The position numbers and the translations under genes were made by a program. From Clostridium ganghwense (lineage in GTDB: Bacteria; Bacillota; Clostridia; Clostridiales; Clostridiaceae), in the NCBI RefSeq assembly GCF_026735165.1, contig NZ_JAPQES010000007.1, forward strand, positions 1-64,000: a stretch of DNA of 64,000 bases, read 5' to 3'. The notes below the pieces were generated by a model, which saw nothing but the letters and a program-made list of their open reading frames with translations, did no database searches and had not been told where the DNA came from. Below, one piece after another: positions 44,020-52,285 of the stretch (positions are counted from its first letter, which is position 1; each line of letters begins with the position of its first letter).

Positions 44020-44034
44020 CAATAATGATTATCA
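44020..44034 (+). promoter_or_regulatory. Candidate Fur box upstream of fur
   Basis: CAATAATGATTATCA matches the 7-1-7 Fur consensus TGATAATNATTATCA at 12 of 14 positions, with the right half perfect. It lies just upstream of TTGACA (44036-44041), a likely -35 element for fur. Confidence 0.6.
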
Positions 44035-44127
44035 ATTGACAAAACAGCGAAATAATATTAAACTTAATGTAGATGTATTCTTTGAGGAAAAATGTATGAG
44101 TATGTTTTAAAGAAGTGAGGTATTAAA

Positions 44128-44586
44128 ATGTCTAAAGTGTCTCCAACACAAATTGAAAAATTAAAAGAGAAATTAAAGTTGAAAGGTTATAAATTGACCC
44201 CACAAAGAAGAGCTATAGTGAATATAGTTATGGAAAATAAAGGGAGTCATCTTACGGCTGAAGAATTATATGATCTTGTAAAAATAGAGTGTCCAGAAAT
44301 TGGATTAGCCACAGTATATAGAACTATACAATTATTAGAAGATATTGGCGCTATTTACAAATTGAATCTTGATGATGGATGCAACAGATATGAATTAATT
44401 AATGAAGATGAGATACATCAGCATCATCACTTAATATGCAATAAATGTGGAAACGTTATAGAGGTTGAAGATGATTTGCTTGATGTTATAGAAAAAAAAG
44501 TTGAAGAAGAATATAAATTTAAAATAGAAAATCATAGTGTTAAATTTTTTGGAATTTGTAGTGAATGTTTAAAAAAGTCAAAATAG
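44128..44586 (+). CDS. fur: Fur-family metalloregulator
   Basis: A 152-residue Fur-superfamily repressor. The winged helix covers residues about 1-85 (GYKLTPQRRAIVNIVMEN, GLATVYRTIQLLEDIGA) and the metal-binding dimer domain begins EIHQHHHLICNKCGNVIEV. CNKC and CSEC provide the Cys4 structural zinc site. Fur, PerR or Zur cannot be separated with certainty by eye; the HQHHHL motif and a Fur-like box in the promoter favour Fur. It probably autoregulates. RNase J follows after 46 nt. Confidence 0.9.
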   Translation: MSKVSPTQIEKLKEKLKLKGYKLTPQRRAIVNIVMENKGSHLTAEELYDLVKIECPEIGLATVYRTIQLLEDIGAIYKLNLDDGCNRYELINEDEIHQHHHLICNKCGNVIEVEDDLLDVIEKKVEEEYKFKIENHSVKFFGICSECLKKSK

Positions 44587-44632
44587 ATCAATTGCAATTG
44601 CAAATATTTATAGAAAGAAGGAGGGTAGGGTA

Positions 44633-46300
44633 TTGAAAAGAGAAAAAGATAAAATAAAGATTATTCCTTTAGGTGGATTAAATGAAGTTGGTAAAAATTT
44701 AACAGCTTTTGAATACAAAAATGAAATAGTTGTTATTGATTGTGGACTTAGTTTTCCAGATGATGAAATGTTGGGTATAGATGTGGTTATACCTGAGATC
44801 GGATACTTGGTTAAAAATAGTGAGAAAATCAAAGGTATATTTTTAACTCACGGTCACGAAGATCATATAGGGGCATTACCATATGTTTTAAAAGAACTAA
44901 ATGTGCCTGTATATGGAACGAAATTAACTTTAGGAATAGTTGAAAACAGATTAAAAGAAAGTGGACTTTTAAGTTCTAGTAAATTAAATAGAGTAAAACC
45001 TAGAGATATAATTAAACTTGATAATATGTCTATAGAGTTTATTAGAACTAGCCACAGTATTGCAGATTCGGTTGCAATAGCTATTCATACACCACTAGGT
45101 GTTATATTACATACAGGTGATTTTAAAATAGATTATACACCTATAGATGGTCAAGTTGCAGACTTGGCAAGATTTGCGGAACTTGGTAAAAAAGGTGTTA
45201 CAGTTATGCTTGCAGATAGTACCAATGTTGAAAGACCAGGCTACACAATGTCTGAAAAAACGGTAGGAGAAGCTTTTGAAAATTTATTTTCCAAGGCTGA
45301 AGGTAGAATAATAGTTGCAACATTTGCTTCGAATATTCATAGAATTCAACAAATAATTTCTGCAGCATCTAAATTTGGAAGAAAAGTTGCAGTTTCTGGA
45401 AGAAGTATGGAGAATATTGTAGGCGTAGCTTCTGAACTTGGATATCTAAAATTTGAAGAGGGAACATTAATTGGGATAGATGATATCAAAAAATATCCCA
45501 ATAATAAGGTGATAATCATTACGACCGGAAGTCAAGGTGAGCCAATGTCAGCTCTTTCAAGAATGGCATCCTCTGATCATAAAAAAGTTAATATAGTACA
45601 AGGAGATATGGTAGTTATTTCAGCAACTCCTATACCTGGAAATGAAAAATTAGTTTCTAAGGTTATAAATCAATTATTTAAACAAGGTGCAAATGTTATA
45701 TATGAAGCACTTGCTGATGTCCATGTTTCAGGGCATGCTTGCCAAGAAGAATTAAAATTGATTCATACTCTTGTAAAGCCAAAGTTTTTTATGCCAGTGC
45801 ATGGTGAATATAGAATGTTAAAACAACATGGAGATTTAGCTATTAAGTTAGGACTACCAGAGAAGAATGTTGTTATAGCTGATACTGGTGACGTAATTGA
45901 AGTTACAAGAGACTATATAAAGAAAAGTGGTACAGTACCATCAGGACAGGTTTTCGTTGATGGACTTGGTGTTGGAGATGTAGGAAATATTGTTTTAAGA
46001 GATAGAAGACATTTATCACAAGATGGAATTCTGACAGTAGTAGTTACTATTGCAAAGGAAAATGGAAAGGTAATAGCTGGACCTGATATAATTTCTAGAG
46101 GCTTTGTATATGTAAGAGAATCAGAGGATTTAATGGATGAAGCTAAGAGAATAGTTAGAAATGCCTTAAGAACATGTGAAGAAAAGCATATTACTGAATG
46201 GGCAGTCATAAAATCAAAGGTAAAAGAAGTTCTTAGAATGTTCTTATATGAAAAGACTAAGAGAAAACCAATGATACTTCCAATAATTATGGAAATATAG
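44633..46300 (+). CDS. rnjA: Ribonuclease J
   Basis: A 555-residue MBL/beta-CASP ribonuclease with 5'-3' exo and endo activity, central to mRNA turnover in Firmicutes. The zinc motif is THGHEDHIG (H73, H75, D77, H78), followed by HTGDFKID, the beta-CASP motifs SGRSMENIVGVA and TTGSQGEPMSALSRMA, and VHVSGHACQEEL and MPVHGEYRML. The C-terminal domain completes the full-length family size. TTG is the start (AAGGAGGG 7 nt upstream). One copy is seen here; whether there is a paralogue elsewhere is unknown. Confidence 0.94.
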   Translation: MKREKDKIKIIPLGGLNEVGKNLTAFEYKNEIVVIDCGLSFPDDEMLGIDVVIPEIGYLVKNSEKIKGIFLTHGHEDHIGALPYVLKELNVPVYGTKLTLGIVENRLKESGLLSSSKLNRVKPRDIIKLDNMSIEFIRTSHSIADSVAIAIHTPLGVILHTGDFKIDYTPIDGQVADLARFAELGKKGVTVMLADSTNVERPGYTMSEKTVGEAFENLFSKAEGRIIVATFASNIHRIQQIISAASKFGRKVAVSGRSMENIVGVASELGYLKFEEGTLIGIDDIKKYPNNKVIIITTGSQGEPMSALSRMASSDHKKVNIVQGDMVVISATPIPGNEKLVSKVINQLFKQGANVIYEALADVHVSGHACQEELKLIHTLVKPKFFMPVHGEYRMLKQHGDLAIKLGLPEKNVVIADTGDVIEVTRDYIKKSGTVPSGQVFVDGLGVGDVGNIVLRDRRHLSQDGILTVVVTIAKENGKVIAGPDIISRGFVYVRESEDLMDEAKRIVRNALRTCEEKHITEWAVIKSKVKEVLRMFLYEKTKRKPMILPIIMEI

Positions 46301-46320
46301 ATAATAGTGGGGGGACTGCT

Positions 46321-46672
46321 GTGAATGTTTATGATAAGGTGCATGAGCTTGCTAATGTATTAAAAGATTGTGATGAAGTAAAAAAATTTAGAGAAGCTTC
46401 TAAAAAAATTGAAACAAATGATAAAAATAAAAAAATGCTAGATGATTTTAGAAAAATTCAATTTCAGGCTTATTCTGAACAAATTGAAAAAAGGTGAAAT
46501 ATCAAAAGGAACTAAGGAAAAATTACAAAATATGGGTTCGGTTGTTTCTATGAATCCTGTTGTTAATGAATATTTGCAAGCTGAAGCAAGATTTGGAATG
46601 CTATGGGAAGATATTATGAAAATATTGAATGACTCAATAGGAATTAATCTTTCCTTAGGAAATGAAAAGTAA
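46321..46672 (+). pseudogene. YlbF/YmcA-family gene split by a frameshift at an A6 run
   Basis: From GTG 46321 the frame runs 58 codons and stops at TGA 46495-46497, just after the A run at 46487-46492. The rest of the YlbF-like protein (GEISKGTKEKLQNMG onward, to TAA at 46672) continues in the +1 frame from GGT 46493. Removing one A joins the two into about 116 residues, the family size. YlbF/YmcA proteins regulate RNase Y and development in Bacillus. The cause may be a real mutation, sequencing error, or slippage or +1 frameshifting on AAA-A. Its position after RNase J fits an RNA-decay role. Confidence 0.8.
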
Positions 46673-46676
46673 GTTT

Positions 46677-46760
46677 TTGACAAATGTTGACTTTTTAAAC
46701 GTATAATATTAGAATAATTATGATAAGTGTAAAATTGGGTACTATAAAGTATCCAATTTT
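46677..46760 (+). promoter_or_regulatory. Promoter-like sequence followed by terminator-like hairpin before typA
   Basis: TTGACA (46677-46682) and TATAAT (46702-46707) lie 19 bp apart. Downstream, AAAATTGGGTACT (46731-46743) pairs with AGTATCCAATTTT (46748-46760), with one wobble, followed by a T-rich tail. It may simply end the upstream operon, or act as an attenuator in the typA leader. Confidence 0.5.
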
Positions 46761-46814
46761 TATTTGTACAATTATAGAATTTGTGCTAAAGTGCAAAAAT
46801 ATGGAGGAAACGAA

Positions 46815-48638
46815 ATGGAATTATTTACAAGAAACGATATTAGAAACATTGCAATTATTGCGCATGTTGATCACGGAAAAACTACTTTGGTAGATGCTAT
46901 GTTAAAACAAAGTCATGTTTTTAGAGATAACGAGCAAGTTGAAGAAAGAGTTATGGATTCAAATGATTTGGAAAAAGAAAGAGGTATAACAATACTTTCT
47001 AAGAATACTTCTATTTCATATAATGGAGTTAAAGTAAACATAGTTGATACTCCAGGACATGCTGACTTTGGTGGTGAGGTTGAGCGTGTATTAAAAATGG
47101 TTGATAGTGTTATTTTGGTTGTTGATTCCTATGAAGGGGCTATGCCTCAAACTAAATTTGTGTTAAAAAAGGCATTAGAATTAAAATTAAAACCTATAGT
47201 TGTAATCAACAAGATAGATAAACCTAATGCAAGATCAGAAGAGGTTATTGATGAAGTATTTGATTTATTTGTTGAATTAGGAGCTGACGATGAACAACTT
47301 GATTTTCCAATAGTATATGCATCAGCAAAAGGTGGATATGCTAAGAAAGAGTTAAGTGATGCAGATGAAAATATGATACCATTATTTGATACTGTAATAA
47401 AGAATGTAAAAGCTCCAACAGGATATATAGATAAACCTCTTCAACTATTAGTTACAACAATTGATTATAATGAGTATGTAGGAAGAATAGGTATCGGTAA
47501 GATTGAAAGAGGAGAAATTAAGAAGAATCAACAAGTAAGTGTACTAGGAAGAGATGGTTCTAAAAAGAATGTTAAGATTTCAAACCTATATGTTTACAGT
47601 GGGCTAAAAAGAGAAGAAGTGGAAGTGGCAAAACTTGGTGATATAGTCGCTGTTGCAGGTATACCAGATATAAATATTGGAGAGACTATAGCTGATACAT
47701 CTTGCCCAGAAGCTTTACCTTTTGTAGAAATTGATGAGCCTACGTTAAGTATGTATTTTATGGTTAATAATTCACCTTTTGCAGGACAAGAAGGAGACTT
47801 TGTAACATCTAGACAAGTGAGAGATAGATTGTTTAAGGAATTAGAGACTAATGTAAGCTTGAAAATTGAAGAAACGGATTCAGCAGATTCTTTTAAAGTA
47901 AGTGGTAGAGGAGAATTACATCTTTCAATATTAATTGAAACTATGAGAAGAGAAGGGTATGAATTCCAAGTTTCAAAACCATCTGTTATATACCATGAAG
48001 AAAATGGAGTGAAACTTGAGCCTATTGAATTCTTAACGATTGATGTCCCAGAAGAGTTTATGGGAGTGGTTATGGAAAAATTAGGACCTAGAAAAGCTGA
48101 AATGATAAATATGACTTCAGCCGTTAATGGATATACAAGGTTAGAATTTAAAATACCAGCTAGAGGTTTAATAGGATTTAGAAATGAATTTATGACTGAT
48201 ACAAAAGGTAATGGTATAATGAATCACGTTTTTGATAGTTATGAACCTTATAAAGGAGACATACCTGAGAGAACAAGAGGGTCTATTGTAGCTTTTGAAA
48301 TGGGAGAAGCAGTAACATATGGATTGTTTAATGCTCAAGAAAGAGGTAGATTATTTATTACACCAGGAACTAAAGTTTATGAGGGAATGGTAGCTGGAGA
48401 ATGTTCAAGAGCAGAAGATATAGATGTAAATGTATGTAAGAAAAAGCAATTAACTAATACGAGATCTTCAGGTGCTGATGAAGCATTGAAACTTGTTCCA
48501 GCAGTTCAAATGAGCCTTGAACAGTGTATTGAATTTATTGCTTCAGATGAATATGTTGAAGTAACTCCTGAAAACATAAGAATGAGAAAGAGCATATTAG
48601 ATAGTACAGAAAGAAAAAGAGCTTCAAGAAAAAAATAA
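46815..48638 (+). CDS. typA: Translational GTPase TypA/BipA
   Basis: A 607-residue ribosome-associated GTPase. G1 is AHVDHGKTT, the switch I region has RGITILSKNTS, G3 is DTPGHADFGGEVER, G4 is VINKIDKPNARS, and the C-terminal BipA-specific domain carries RLEFKIPARGLIGFRNEF and NTRSSGADEA. It is needed for 50S assembly and growth under stress in several bacteria. ATG 46815 is chosen because GGAGG lies 7 nt upstream; the earlier ATG 46764 lies inside the leader. It is followed by mltG after 22 nt. Confidence 0.96.
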   Translation: MELFTRNDIRNIAIIAHVDHGKTTLVDAMLKQSHVFRDNEQVEERVMDSNDLEKERGITILSKNTSISYNGVKVNIVDTPGHADFGGEVERVLKMVDSVILVVDSYEGAMPQTKFVLKKALELKLKPIVVINKIDKPNARSEEVIDEVFDLFVELGADDEQLDFPIVYASAKGGYAKKELSDADENMIPLFDTVIKNVKAPTGYIDKPLQLLVTTIDYNEYVGRIGIGKIERGEIKKNQQVSVLGRDGSKKNVKISNLYVYSGLKREEVEVAKLGDIVAVAGIPDINIGETIADTSCPEALPFVEIDEPTLSMYFMVNNSPFAGQEGDFVTSRQVRDRLFKELETNVSLKIEETDSADSFKVSGRGELHLSILIETMRREGYEFQVSKPSVIYHEENGVKLEPIEFLTIDVPEEFMGVVMEKLGPRKAEMINMTSAVNGYTRLEFKIPARGLIGFRNEFMTDTKGNGIMNHVFDSYEPYKGDIPERTRGSIVAFEMGEAVTYGLFNAQERGRLFITPGTKVYEGMVAGECSRAEDIDVNVCKKKQLTNTRSSGADEALKLVPAVQMSLEQCIEFIASDEYVEVTPENIRMRKSILDSTERKRASRKK

Positions 48639-48660
48639 TAATTTTTTATGAGGTGAATGC

Positions 48661-49674
48661 ATGAAAAATAAGAAAGTATTTGCCGTAGCTGTAATTGTTG
48701 TATTATCAGTAATAGGTTTAATATCATTTAAATTTCTTAATAATATAAAGCATCCCTTTAATGCAAAAACTGGTAAAATACCAGTTTTTGTCCATAAAGG
48801 AGATTCTTTATTTAATGTCATTAGTGATTTAAATACGAAAGGAGTAATTAAAAATGAGTATTTAATTAAGTTCTATATAAAGAATAAAGAATTAGATACT
48901 AATATTAAACCTGGTAAGTATTTGATTTCTAATGATGTTTCTATTAAAGAATTTGTGGAGATTTTAAATGAAGGTAAAATGGAAAAAAATTCAATGCGCA
49001 TAACAATTCCAGAAGGGTATGATATTGAACGTATAGCTAATATAATGGATGAAAGCGGTATAATTTCTAAGAATGAATTTCTTAAAAGTTGCAAAGAATA
49101 TACTATTCCTTCTTTTATAAAAGCTGAAAAAGATGTAAGGTACGCTTTAGAAGGATATTTATTTCCAGATACTTATGAATTTGAAAAAGGTATTACCGGT
49201 GAAAAAATACTTGATATAATGTTAAGTAGATTTGAAAAAGTGATAGAGGATATTGGAAAAGAGGAAAATAAAAAAATAGATAATTTACAAGAGTTGATTA
49301 CTGTGGCATCAATAATAGAAAAAGAGGCTAGAGTAGACGAGGATAGAGCTAAGATTGCTTCTGTATTTTATAATAGATTAAATAAAGGAATGAAACTGCA
49401 AGTAGATGCTACTGTTTTATATGCACTTGAAGACCACAGAAGATTATCTTTAAAAGATTTAAAAGTTGAATCACCATATAATACATATACAATTAAAGGG
49501 CTTCCACCTGGACCAATATGCTCTCCAGGTATAGCGTGTATTAAAGCAGCATTGAATCCAGAAAATACAGATTTTATTTATTATGTACTACAAGATAAAA
49601 AAAAGCATTATTTTACTAATAATTACAAAGAATTTTTAAAAGCTAAAAGTTTATATAAAAAGCAGATTAAGTAA
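48661..49674 (+). CDS. mltG: Endolytic transglycosylase MltG (YceG-like)
   Basis: A 337-residue membrane-anchored lytic transglycosylase that ends nascent peptidoglycan glycan strands. The N-terminal membrane segment is about residues 5-25; a LysM-like region (VFVHKGDSLFNVISDLNTKG) precedes the catalytic domain. The signature is TVASIIEKEARVDEDR with the catalytic Glu, then FYNRLNKGMKLQVDATVLYAL and PYNTYTIKGLPPGPICSPG. It corresponds to B. subtilis yrrL and stands in the same order upstream of trmR and trhP. Confidence 0.94.
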   Translation: MKNKKVFAVAVIVVLSVIGLISFKFLNNIKHPFNAKTGKIPVFVHKGDSLFNVISDLNTKGVIKNEYLIKFYIKNKELDTNIKPGKYLISNDVSIKEFVEILNEGKMEKNSMRITIPEGYDIERIANIMDESGIISKNEFLKSCKEYTIPSFIKAEKDVRYALEGYLFPDTYEFEKGITGEKILDIMLSRFEKVIEDIGKEENKKIDNLQELITVASIIEKEARVDEDRAKIASVFYNRLNKGMKLQVDATVLYALEDHRRLSLKDLKVESPYNTYTIKGLPPGPICSPGIACIKAALNPENTDFIYYVLQDKKKHYFTNNYKEFLKAKSLYKKQIK

Positions 49675-49718
49675 TTTTGGTAATAATAGAGTAAGTGCTT
49701 AAGTTTGGAGGAAAGTTA

Positions 49719-50375
49719 ATGAGCGGAATAGCACATGACTATATGACTGATTACATAAGGGAATTAATTCCACAAGAAGAAGGGATTTTAAAAAAATTAG
49801 AAGAATTTGCAGAAGAAAATAGAGTACCAATAGTTCAAAAAGAAGTTGCTAATTTTTTAAAATTTATGATAAATATGCAAAAACCTAAAAAGATTTTAGA
49901 ATTAGGTACAGCAATAGGATATTCATCAATTCTTATGTATTTATCTTCAAAAAGCATAAGTAGAATAACAACAATTGAAAGAGATAAAAAAATGATTCAA
50001 ATAGCTGAAGAGAATATAAAAAAGTATGGATTTGAGAATAATATTAATATACTTGAAGGGGAATGTTTGGAAGTCCTTGAAAAATTAGAAGATGAATATG
50101 ATATGATTTTTATGGATGCTGGAAAGGGACACTATAATCATTTTTTACCTCACTGTTTAAGGTTATTGAAAAAAGATGGTGTTATTATAGCAGATAATGT
50201 ATTATTCAGAGGAATGGTAGCTTCTGATGAATTAGTAAAAAGAAGAAAAATTACAATTGTTAAAAGAATGAGAAGTTACTTAGATTTAGTATCAAAAGAT
50301 AAAGAACTTATTACTTCTGTAATACCTATGGGTGATGGTATCGCAGTTACTACGAGGAGGAATACTAATGAGTAG
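49719..50375 (+). CDS. trmR: tRNA 5-hydroxyuridine methyltransferase TrmR (YrrM), O-methyltransferase fold
   Basis: A 218-residue SAM-dependent O-methyltransferase: motif I is ILELGTAIGYSSI, then TTIERDKKMI, and the metal-binding region is DEYDMIFMDAGKGHY with IIADNVLFRG. In B. subtilis the orthologue YrrM (TrmR) methylates 5-hydroxyuridine at wobble position 34. The next gene is a U32 peptidase-family hydroxylase factor (TrhP), which supports this assignment over a generic catechol methyltransferase. ATG 49719 is chosen for its GGAGG SD; it overlaps the following gene by 8 nt. Confidence 0.88.
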   Translation: MSGIAHDYMTDYIRELIPQEEGILKKLEEFAEENRVPIVQKEVANFLKFMINMQKPKKILELGTAIGYSSILMYLSSKSISRITTIERDKKMIQIAEENIKKYGFENNINILEGECLEVLEKLEDEYDMIFMDAGKGHYNHFLPHCLRLLKKDGVIIADNVLFRGMVASDELVKRRKITIVKRMRSYLDLVSKDKELITSVIPMGDGIAVTTRRNTNE

Positions 50376-51591
50376 ACCTGAAATATTAGCTCCTGCTGGG
50401 AACTTAGAAAAATTAAAAACAGCTATTGATTTTGGTGCAGATGCTGTATATTTAGGTGGCAGTAAGCTTAATTTAAGAGCTCTTGCAGACAATTTTGATA
50501 ATGAAAAATTAAAAGAAGGTTTAAAATATGCTCATGATAGAAATAGAAAAGTTTATGTTACAATTAATGTATTTCCACATAATGATGATTTAGAGGGACT
50601 AGAGGAATATTTGAAAGAATTGTATGATATGGGGGTAGATGCTATAATAGCTTCCGATCCAGGAATTATAAGTACTGCAAGGGATGTAGTTCCACATTTA
50701 GAAGTCCATTTAAGTACTCAAGCTAACAATGTAAATTGGAAAGCGGCATTATTTTGGCATAAGATAGGAATAAAAAGAATAGTACTAGCTAGAGAATTAT
50801 CTTTAGAAGAAATAAAAGAAATGAGAAGAAAGTTACCAGATACATGTGAAATAGAAGCATTTGTACATGGTTCTATGTGTATTTCTTATTCTGGAAGATG
50901 TTTATTATCAAATTATATGACTGGAAGAGATTCTAATAGAGGTCTTTGTGCGCAACCATGTAGATATGAGTATTATTTGATGGAGGAAAAGAGACCGGGT
51001 GAATATTTTCCAGTATACGAGGATGAAAGAGGTACTTATGTTTTAAACTCTAAGGATATGTGTATGATTGAACATATACCTGAATTAGTTGAAGCTGGTA
51101 TTCATTCGTTTAAGATAGAAGGAAGAATGAAAAGTTCATATTATGTTGCTTCTGTAGTTAAAGCATATAGAGAAGCATTAGATTCATATTTAGAAAATCC
51201 AAGTGAATATAAATTTAAAGAAAAATGGTTAGAATATTTAATGAAACCAAGTCATAGACAGTATTGTACTGGATTCTACTTTGGAGATAAGAATATTCAA
51301 ACTTATGATTCATCTTCATATGTAAGAAATTATGACATAATAGGAATTGTAAAGGAATATAATACTGATACCGCTACAGCTACAATAGAACAAAGAAATA
51401 GAGTGTTTGACGGAGAAAAAGTAGAGATTTTAAGAGCAAAAGGAGACAGCTTTGAAGTAGCTTTGGAAGATATGAAAGATAAAAATGGTAAAAAGATTGA
51501 TGCTGCACGTTCAGCACAAATGATATTTACTGTAAAAACTAATCTTGAATTGAAAGAAAGAGATATACTAATAAAAGCTAAGGAGAAATAA
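50368..51591 (+). CDS. U32 family protein, tRNA U34 hydroxylation factor TrhP-like
   Basis: A 407-residue U32 peptidase-family protein. Landmarks are [27 protein letters not shown] at the start, the Cys motif ([28 protein letters not shown]) that may bind an Fe-S cluster, and [15 protein letters not shown]32 members in this position act with prephenate in tRNA 5-hydroxyuridine synthesis in E. coli and Bacillus; B. subtilis has two copies (yrrN, yrrO), this organism one here. ATG 50368 (GAGGAGG upstream) overlaps the trmR stop by 8 nt, so translation is coupled. Confidence 0.88.
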   Translation: MSRPEILAPAGNLEKLKTAIDFGADAVYLGGSKLNLRALADNFDNEKLKEGLKYAHDRNRKVYVTINVFPHNDDLEGLEEYLKELYDMGVDAIIASDPGIISTARDVVPHLEVHLSTQANNVNWKAALFWHKIGIKRIVLARELSLEEIKEMRRKLPDTCEIEAFVHGSMCISYSGRCLLSNYMTGRDSNRGLCAQPCRYEYYLMEEKRPGEYFPVYEDERGTYVLNSKDMCMIEHIPELVEAGIHSFKIEGRMKSSYYVASVVKAYREALDSYLENPSEYKFKEKWLEYLMKPSHRQYCTGFYFGDKNIQTYDSSSYVRNYDIIGIVKEYNTDTATATIEQRNRVFDGEKVEILRAKGDSFEVALEDMKDKNGKKIDAARSAQMIFTVKTNLELKERDILIKAKEK

Positions 51592-51596
51592 GAAGA

Positions 51597-52223
51597 ATGA
51601 AGAGACCAATTTTAGTAGGAATTACAGGTGGTACAGGTTCCGGAAAGAGTACTGTAGCTAATAAGCTTTATGAAAGTTTTAATGAAGAATGTATTGCTAT
51701 GATAGAACAGGATGCATATTACAAGGATCAAAGCTATTTAACTTTTGAAGAAAGAGTTAAAACAAATTATGATCATCCAGATGCATTTGATACTCCACTA
51801 CTTGTGGAGCATCTTGAAAAATTGTTGGATGGACAAACTATTTATAAACCTATATATGATTATAAAATACATAATAGAAAAGAGGAAACTGTAAAGGTTG
51901 AATCTAAAGAAATAATTATTGTTGAAGGAATACTTATACTGCAAGAGCCTACTATAAGAGAACTATTAGATATTAAAATCTATGTTGATACAGATGATGA
52001 TGTTAGAATTATAAGAAGAATGTTGAGAGATATAAATGAAAGAGGAAGAACTGTAGAGTCTGTTATTGAGCAATATTTGCAGGTGGTTAAACCTATGCAT
52101 ACTCAATTTACTGAGCCAACAAAAAGATATGCAGATATAATAGTACCAGAAGGCGGACAAAATAAAGTTGCTATAGATATTTTAGTATCTAAAATGAAGC
52201 AAATATTATTAGAAGACAAATAA
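51597..52223 (+). CDS. udk: Uridine/cytidine kinase
   Basis: A 208-residue nucleoside kinase of the pyrimidine salvage pathway, using ATP or GTP to phosphorylate uridine and cytidine. The P-loop is [14 protein letters not shown]; the substrate and lid regions are [26 protein letters not shown], and [10 protein letters not shown], and [17 protein letters not shown] is in the C-terminal half. It starts 5 nt after the U32 gene, completing the mltG-trmR-trhP-udk run known from Bacillus. A hairpin follows. Confidence 0.96.
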   Translation: MKRPILVGITGGTGSGKSTVANKLYESFNEECIAMIEQDAYYKDQSYLTFEERVKTNYDHPDAFDTPLLVEHLEKLLDGQTIYKPIYDYKIHNRKEETVKVESKEIIIVEGILILQEPTIRELLDIKIYVDTDDDVRIIRRMLRDINERGRTVESVIEQYLQVVKPMHTQFTEPTKRYADIIVPEGGQNKVAIDILVSKMKQILLEDK

Positions 52224-52237
52224 GAAATATATGGAAT

Positions 52238-52282
52238 AAAACACCTCGGTTTAGGTTAGAATTTAGCTTAAAGGGGTGTTTT
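52238..52282 (+). promoter_or_regulatory. Terminator-like hairpin whose right arm contains the PBP gene SD
   Basis: AAAACACCTC (52238-52247) pairs with GGGGTGTTTT (52273-52282), 10 bp with one GU pair and a 25-nt loop. The GGGGTG that forms the SD of the PBP gene (7 nt before ATG 52286) is in the right arm. It can act as a udk terminator, a translation block, or both. Confidence 0.65.
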
Positions 52283-52285
52283 TTT

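Noticed and set aside
45913-46344. 143-codon open frame antisense to the end of RNase J
   Set aside because: It lies almost wholly inside RNase J and looks like a codon-bias shadow.
46487-46497. Classical -1 slippery site (A AAA AAG type) in the ylbF homologue
   Set aside because: The second half is in the +1 frame relative to the first, so a dnaX-like -1 shift would give the wrong frame. Only +1 slippage, transcript slippage, or an indel fits.
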